A stretch of DNA of 64,000 nt. It comes from Eustoma russellianum (lineage: Eukaryota; Streptophyta; Magnoliopsida; Gentianales; Gentianaceae). A model generated the notes under the pieces. That model saw only the letters and a list, made by a program, of their open reading frames with translations, was not told the origin of the DNA and ran no database searches. Within the stretch, counting starts at the first letter, position 1; the number at the start of each line of letters is the position of its first letter. The stretch is from the NCBI GenBank assembly GCA_036186865.1, contig AP025057.1, forward strand, positions 23,989,272 to 24,053,271, given 5' to 3'. Positions 58,297-64,000 of this stretch are shown in pieces. Both the position numbers and the translations under genes were made by a program.

Positions 58297-58301
58297 TATA
58301 T

Positions 58302-58869
58302 TGTCAAAATTTGGATAGAAATCAAAACAAATGATCAACTTGATCAAAACGTAACAAACAAGAAACAATTAACTGCGGAAAAACTCGGAGCAAACGAAAA
58401 TGGCGTTATGGCGCCAGAAGAGAATTTCAACTTGAGGAAGAAGGAAATTCTAAAATTCAATTCTCAAATGTACAGCTAATACAAGTATTTATACTAATCT
58501 AAAGAAGCATCTAGAAACATAAAAATACACGTGAGAAACAAGCTAGTTTACTACTGCACCAGCAAACTCTGTTACACCGGGCTAGAACCAGCTCCCGCAT
58601 GTCACCCGTGCCAGCCTTATGAAGTCTTGCGGTCCCAGCGTGCCTAACGTGCCAACCGTGCCATACGTGCCAAGACTTAGTTCCGTTCCGGTGTGCCAAT
58701 CATGCCAACCGTGCCACACGTGCCAAAGTCTAAATCTTGTAGTTCCAACCGTGCCAAGACTCAAGCACCTTGCCAACCAGCCATGCCAAGCACATGCCAT
58801 GGCTAACCCCCAACCATGACCTTCTTGTCACTTCCTATTTCTTGCTCCACAATATCCATATCTTTAACA
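58302..58869 (-). repeat. 3' LTR of element E
   Basis: 568 bp; element orientation TGTTAAAGATATGG to TTTTGACA. Contains the CGTGCCA-rich minisatellite at 58607-58757. Confidence 0.93.
58607..58757. repeat. CGTGCCA-rich minisatellite in the element E LTR
   Basis: CGTGCCA or near variants (CATGCCA, TGTGCCA, CGTGCCT) recur about a dozen times at irregular 10-20 base spacing, for example ACGTGCCAACCGTGCCATAC. The same array is at about 63776-63926 in the other LTR. Confidence 0.85.
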
Positions 58870-60359
58870 CCCCCCCTCAATTCTGACTTCTTGTAAATGT
58901 TACAGACTCCTAATGCAGAAGTCAGAAATTGCAACCTTTGAGAACTCAATGCCTTAGTGAACAGATCAGCCATCTGAACTCAGTCTTGACTGGCATTGGC
59001 TTAATCACCCCCTATTGAAACTTATCTCTGACAACATGACAATCCACCTCTATATGCTTTGTCCTCTCATGAAAAACTGGATTTTCAACAATATATATGG
59101 CACTCTTATTATCACAAAACAATTCTACAGGCTCTTTCTGTTCTATACCCAGGTCTTTCAACAAATACAACAACCACTGCACTTCACAAGTGGCTGCAGC
59201 AAGTGACCTGTACTCAGCCTCTGAGGAAGACCTTGAGAGTGTAGTTTGTTTCTTTGCTTTCCAGGATACTAAAGCATTACCAAAGAACATACAATATCCT
59301 GTAGTAGACCTTCTGGTTTCAGTACACCCAGCCCAGTCTGAATCTGAATAAGCCTTTAGCAACTTTGAACCTGTGCTGGGAAACAATAAACCCTGACCAG
59401 GATTACTCTTCAAATACCTAAGCAACCTGTGAACAGCCTTCATGTGCATTTCTGTGGGGCAATCTAAGAACTGACTCAATTGTTGCACAGCATATGAAAT
59501 GTCAGGTCTTGTAATAGTGAGATACAATAACTTTCCAATAATTCTCCTGTAACAAGAAACATCTGAGAATAAAGGTGAATCATTATGTTCCAGTTTTAAA
59601 TTTTGTTCCATGGGTGTCAAGGCAGGCTTAGCAGCCAAGAAACCTGTCTCTTCTAATAGTTCCAGTGCATACTTTCTTTGACAAATCATAATCCCCCCCT
59701 TAGACCTTGCCACCTCAAGTCCCAGAAAGTACCTCAAAACACCTAAGTCTTTTATTCGAAATGTGGAATGTAAATGAGTTTTCAGAGCTTGAATATGAGA
59801 CAATGAATCACTAGCTACAATAATGTCATCAACGTAAATGAGCAAAGCAATAAAAGATTCTGAGGTTCGTTTAGTAAACAAGGTATAATCATTTTTGGAC
59901 TGTTTGTAACCCTGAGACAGTAAATACACAGTAAGCTTTTCATTCCACTGTCTACTGGCTTGTTTAAGCCCATAAAGAGATTTCTGAAGCTTGCAAACTG
60001 CATTAGGGATGGAAGACTGAACTCCTTGAGGCAACTCCATATAAATCTCCTGATATAAATCACCATGAAGAAAGGCATTATTTATATCTAACTGATGCAC
60101 ATGCCAATGATTCACAGATGCCAAAGCCAAAAGAAGACGCACAGAGGTCATTTTTGCCACAGGTGAGAAAGGTGTCAACATAATCTATACCTGGTTGCTG
60201 AGTGTACCCCTTTGCCACTAGCCTTGCTTTATAACGTTCAATTGACCCATCAGCCTTGCGCTTAACCTTATACACCCACTTACAGCCAATGGGTTGTTTA
60301 CCAGGTGGCAAGGGGAACAATGTCCCAGGTACGTGTAGCCTCCAAAGCTGCCAATTCAA
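58870..60359 (-). pseudogene. Element E reverse transcriptase and RNase H, frame-broken
   Basis: Reverse transcriptase: PIGCKWVYKVKRKADG, KARLVAKGYTQQPGIDY, DINNAFLHGDLYQEIYM, LYGLKQASRQWNEKL, LLIYVDDIIVASDS, FFLGLEVARSKGG and TRPDISYAVQQLSQF. RNase H: AYSDSDWAGCTETRRSTTGY, SSSEAEYRSLA, FCDNKSAIYIVENP and HIEVDCHVVRDK. Breaks: one extra base near 60178, a stop at 59012-59014, and a one-base loss near 58982 before the ADLFTKAL-type end. The polypurine tract TTGAGGGGGGG at 58870-58880 abuts the LTR. Active-site residues are intact, so the damage is in frame only. Confidence 0.9.
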
Positions 60360-62495
60360 CCTGCATAGCTTGCTGCCAGGCTGCTGATGTAGCAGCCTGC
60401 TGGTAAGTCACAGGTTCCTGATCAGTACTGATGCTAAGGATATAGGACTTGTATTCAGGAGCCAAAGTTTCAAGAGAATGAAATGACTGTATAGGATATG
60501 GCACAGACTCAGATGGTTCCAAAGCATTAGAGGAATGACTGAGATTGCAATAATAATCCTGCAAATAAGATGGAGCATGTCTCTGCCTAACACATCTATG
60601 ATCAGAATCAGAGGCAGGAGGCAAATGGACTTCCAGGTGAGTTATTGGTATCTGATCATTTGGAGGGGATACTGACTCTTTTGAGGATGAAGAAGGAGAT
60701 GAACACATTGAAGGCACTGATGACACTGAGGACGACTCAATTTCATCTGACTGAAGAGCAACAGGAGTAGGTGGCAACTGATGCAAGGGATGTCCTTGAG
60801 GAGGTGATGGGCACGGAGGCAGAGGTGCATCAGTCACAGCATGAGGAACTGAGACTGATGCTGATGGCAAGGAAGATTCATTAGAAAATGGGAAAGAATT
60901 CTCATGAAACAAGACATCTCTAGACACAATAACAGACTTGTCTTCAAGTTTTTGAACAATGTACCCCTTTGTATTCATGGGAAATCCAAGAAAGACACAA
61001 GGAAAAGCTCTGGGTGCAAACTTGGCTTTATGAGGAGTGTTGTCACATGCAAAGGCTAAACACCCAAATACTCTGAGATGAGAGTATATAGGCTGATTTT
61101 TATGCAAAATCTCATAAGGAGTTTTACACTGAAGTACAGGAGATGGCATCAAATTTATCAGATATGTAGCATGCTGAAGACAGAATCCCCAATAATCAAT
61201 GGGCAATGAAGCATGAAATCTAAGTGCTCTAGCTACAATCAAAAGATGTTGGTGCTTCCTTTCAACCACTCCATTCTGTTGAGGAGTATGACTACAGGTT
61301 GTTTGATGGACTACCCCGTGTTGCATATAAAATTCAGTCATTTTAAATTCAAGTCCATTATCACTTCTGATGACCTTGATATGAACATTGAATTGAGTAA
61401 ACACATAATGAAAGAAACTCTGCAAAATCTGTCTAACTTCAGATTTTGCCTTAAGCAAATATACCCAGGTATACCTTGAACAGTCATCAACTACAGTCAA
61501 AAAATATCTCTGATTGTACATTGTAGGGTGCCTATAAGGGCCCCATATATCAACATGAATAACATCAAAAGGACGCTTAGAGGCTGTAGCAGATATAGGA
61601 AACGGTGATCTTTTCAACTTGCCAAAGGACAAACTGTACAGACATTATTCTGATCAAAAGAAGGTATTTCTGGATGTAACCTATGCAATTCTTGTATTCT
61701 AGTTGATGAGGCATGCCCAAGTCTGGCATGCCACAGATATGAATCAGAGTTAAGACTAGAGGAAGACAAAGCAGAAGGCAAAAGACATGTACTGGATTCT
61801 CCATACTGCAGAGGTAAACTGGAATCATGTATATAGTAAAGCCCATGATGCTTCTTAGCTGAACCAATCATCCTCCTGGACAACTGATCCTGAATCAAAC
61901 AACCAGAATCATGAAATGAAACAAGCAGATGAGGGGAGTCAGTAAGCTTGCTGAGAGAGACAAGGTTAAAAGAGAATGAAGGAACATATAAGACATCCTT
62001 CAAGACCAGACCACTGTGCAATATAACCACTCCTCTATGAGTTGATTCAACTGTGACATTGTTAGGAAGCTTAATAGAAACATGATCAATGGGATTATAA
62101 GACTGAAACAAAGCCAAAGAGCATGAAATATGGTCAGTGGCTCCTGAATCCAAGATCCAAACGCAATCAGTACTTACAGAACGCTTACCTGTGGACATAC
62201 CTGTCTGTGCTGTCATGACAGCTCCCTGCACCTCCTTATTTCCACTGCTTCCTGAAACAGTATCATCAATATCCAACAATTTTAAAAGCTTAGTAAACTG
62301 TTTTTGAGTAAGAGACTGCGTAGCCTGTGGAAATAGACCAGACAAAGGCATCTCAGCATCACAGTTCTGAACCTTCTCTTCAACCACCTCAGCTGCATTC
62401 ACTTGATTCTTAAACTTAAATCCAGGAGGAAATCCATGCTTTCTGTAGCATCTATCACTTGTATGCCCTATCATACCACAGTGATTACATTGCAA
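60298..62495 (-). pseudogene. Element E zinc knuckle, protease and integrase, frame-broken
   Basis: CNHCGMIGHTSDRC knuckle at the start, protease VWILDSGATDHISC near 62160, pre-integrase LWHARLGHASSTRI, and C-x2-C as CTVCPLA. Integrase core: Asp in HVDIWGPYRHP, Asp in RSDNGLEFKM and Glu in NGVVERKHQH, all present with a D-x32-E spacing like element D. Then a Pro/Ser-rich linker leads into the start of reverse transcriptase. One-base breaks near 62482, 61625 and 60310. Apart from these the reading is clean. Confidence 0.9.
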
Positions 62496-63366
62496 ACGTT
62501 ATTTCCTTCCTGATAAAATCTTCCATTTCCTCTCCTGTATGTCTGTCCTTGCTTCTTATTAACATACGTGTTCGCTACAAAGCTCTCTTGATCATCACAA
62601 TTTGAAATCAATGCTGTAGGTGCATTATTAAAACCACTTGACACAGAATTATTAGTAATCTTCCTCTCAAACTTCAGCGCCATCGCAAAAACAGTTTTAA
62701 TATCCGGTAGAGGAGTCATTACGAAGACCTGTGATCTTACTGGATCGAATTCCTCATTCAAGCCTTTGACAAACTTTATAACATAATCACTCTCAATGAA
62801 CTGATTCACCTTTTTAGTTATATCACACACACAACGAAGACAATCACATTTTGGTACAGATCTTTAATGAAGCTAACTCTTCCCATAGTACCTTTAGCTT
62901 CGTAAAGTAATCATTTACGCTAAGATTTTCTTGCTTCACAGCATAAAATTCACATAACAAATCAGATAACCTGAAAGGATCACCACTTCCATACCTCATG
63001 GCTAAATCATTCCACACATCTAGAGCACTATCGTACCACATCACACTTTGTGCAATTGAAGGAGAAAACGCAGTTCATGATCCAGGATTGAATCATTGTG
63101 TTTACCTGCCTCCATGCCTGAAACTGAGGATCATTTTGTGCAGGTTTAGGCATAGATCCGTCTATGAAGCAGGTTTTGTTCTTCACCAATAACGCCATTT
63201 GAAATGTCCTGCTCCAAGAGTGGTAGTTATGCGGATTGAGTGGAGGTTGAACCAAGACAATTGCTGGACTATCATTTGGATGCAAGTAGTACGGGCTACT
63301 TGCTGGATTTTCATTGTTCACGTGATTGCTTCGCGAGCTAGATGAAGCAGCACTCGTATTAGCCAT
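62471..63366 (-). pseudogene. Element E Gag, frame-broken
   Basis: MANTSAASSSSRSNHVNN at 63366, then YYLHPNDSPAIVLVQPPL, YHSWSRTFQMALLVKNKTCF and FIDGSMPKP: the same Gag type as element D. The next piece, MMWYDSALDVWNDLAMRYG, follows after a one-base break near 63072; then another near 62855 before the DCLRCVCDI segment, FVKGLNEEFDPVRSQV, and a break near 62482 inside the zinc knuckle. Would form the capsid. Confidence 0.9.
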
Positions 63367-63457
63367 GCTTATATCTCAATTTAAGTGATTCGTAAGATAA
63401 ATGTTGCGATGCAGTGTTTGATCATAAGCATACGATGAATCAATATCGAATTGTCAT

Positions 63458-63470
63458 GGCTCTGATACCA
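63458..63470 (-). other. Primer-binding site of element E
   Basis: TGGTATCAGAGCC on the minus strand directly next to the 5' LTR, complementary to initiator-Met tRNA. Confidence 0.93.
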
Positions 63471-64000
63471 TGTCAAAATTTGGATAGAAATCAAAACAAA
63501 TGATCAACTTGATCAAAACGTAACAAACAAGAAACAATTAACTGCGGAAAAACTCGGAGCAAACGAAAATGGCGTTATGGCGCCAGAAGAGAATTTCAAC
63601 TTGAGGAAGAAGGAAATTCTAAAATTCAATTCTCAAATGTACAGCTAATACAAGTATTTATACTAATCTAAAGAAGCATCTAGAAACATAAAAATACACG
63701 TGAGAAACAAGCTAGTTTACTACTGCACCAGCAAACTCTGTTACACCGGGCTAGAACCAGCTCCCGCATGTCACCCGTGCCAGCCTTATGAAGTCTTGCG
63801 GTCCCAGCGTGCCTAACGTGCCAACCGTGCCATACGTGCCAAGACTTAGTTCCGTTCCGGTGTGCCAATCATGCCAACCGTGCCACACGTGCCAAAGTCT
63901 AAATCTTGTACTTCCAACCGTGCCAAGACTCAAGCACCTTGCCAACCAGCAATGCCAAGCACATGACATGGCTAACCCCCAACCATGACCTTCTTGTCAC
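63471..64000 (-). repeat. 5' LTR of element E, truncated by the window edge
   Basis: The 530 bases present match 58302-58831 at all but three positions by eye (near 63911, 63951 and 63966). The missing 38 or so bases and the right target duplication lie outside the window. Confidence 0.92.

Larger units (their letters stand above)
58302..64000 (-). mobile_element. Copia element E, recent but frame-broken, cut by right edge
   Basis: Left LTR 58302-58869 and right LTR from 63471 to beyond the window, with TATAT (58297-58301) as the left copy of the target duplication. Over the 530 shared bases I count three differences and no indels. All Copia domains are present in order on the minus strand and resemble element D. 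At least seven one-base frame breaks and one stop disrupt the coding region, an unexpected number for such similar LTRs. Confidence 0.9.

Noticed and set aside
58511..58819. Val-Pro or Gly-Thr rich frames of 62-72 codons, repeated at 63680-63988
   Set aside because: They are translations of the CGTGCCA minisatellite within both LTRs of element E.

Overview
The window looks like repeat-rich, probably heterochromatic DNA of a flowering plant, most likely a eudicot. Almost everything recognisable is a plant-type LTR retrotransposon (Ty1/Copia of the Tnt1/Tork-like, Sirevirus and other lineages; Ty3/Gypsy of the Tekay chromovirus and Tat lineages), plus one SINE and one hAT-type MITE. I found no host gene, rRNA, tRNA gene or CRISPR array that I can support. 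Species cannot be named from this sequence. Lineage names rest on motif recognition, without database searches.

Layout. 1-549: Gag start and putative 5' LTR of a Copia element on the minus strand, cut by the window edge. 2006-6698: Copia element A (+), TSD GTTGG, lacking reverse transcriptase and RNase H. 7646-13264: Copia element D (-), TSD TATTG, 520-bp LTRs that differ at one base by eye, and one uninterrupted Gag-Pol frame of 1514 codons. 13409-20172: Copia element B (+), same family as A, TSD ATATG, decayed. 20685-20951: SINE flanked by a perfect 17-bp TSD. 21511-31656: Copia element C (+), TSD CAAAA, heavily decayed, carrying a nested solo Sirevirus-like LTR (26389-30447) with an internal 1.55-kb tandem duplication. 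32598-33191: hAT-like MITE with 8-bp TSD.

33202-57780 is a three-level nest. A Tat-lineage Gypsy relic (+) was split by a Tekay chromovirus (-, 34083-55510). The right (5') LTR of the Tekay element was in turn split by a Sirevirus (-, 43069-54620, TSD ATACC). With the Sirevirus and one TSD copy removed, both Tekay LTRs come to 2461 bp. From 58302 to the right edge lies Copia element E (-), whose LTRs are nearly identical although its coding region has many one-base frame breaks.

The elements do not form a pathway. Each carries its own Gag, protease, integrase and reverse transcriptase/RNase H, between LTRs that supply promoter and terminator, with a primer-binding site and a polypurine tract. 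Only D appears potentially autonomous. The most notable observations are two GT-AG intron-like insertions in the Tekay pol region, both phase 1; arrays of AACGG motifs matching the plant G2/M-phase MSA element in the A/B LTRs; arrays of CGATCGATCG shared by two unrelated LTR families; and the contrast between intact D and frame-broken E.
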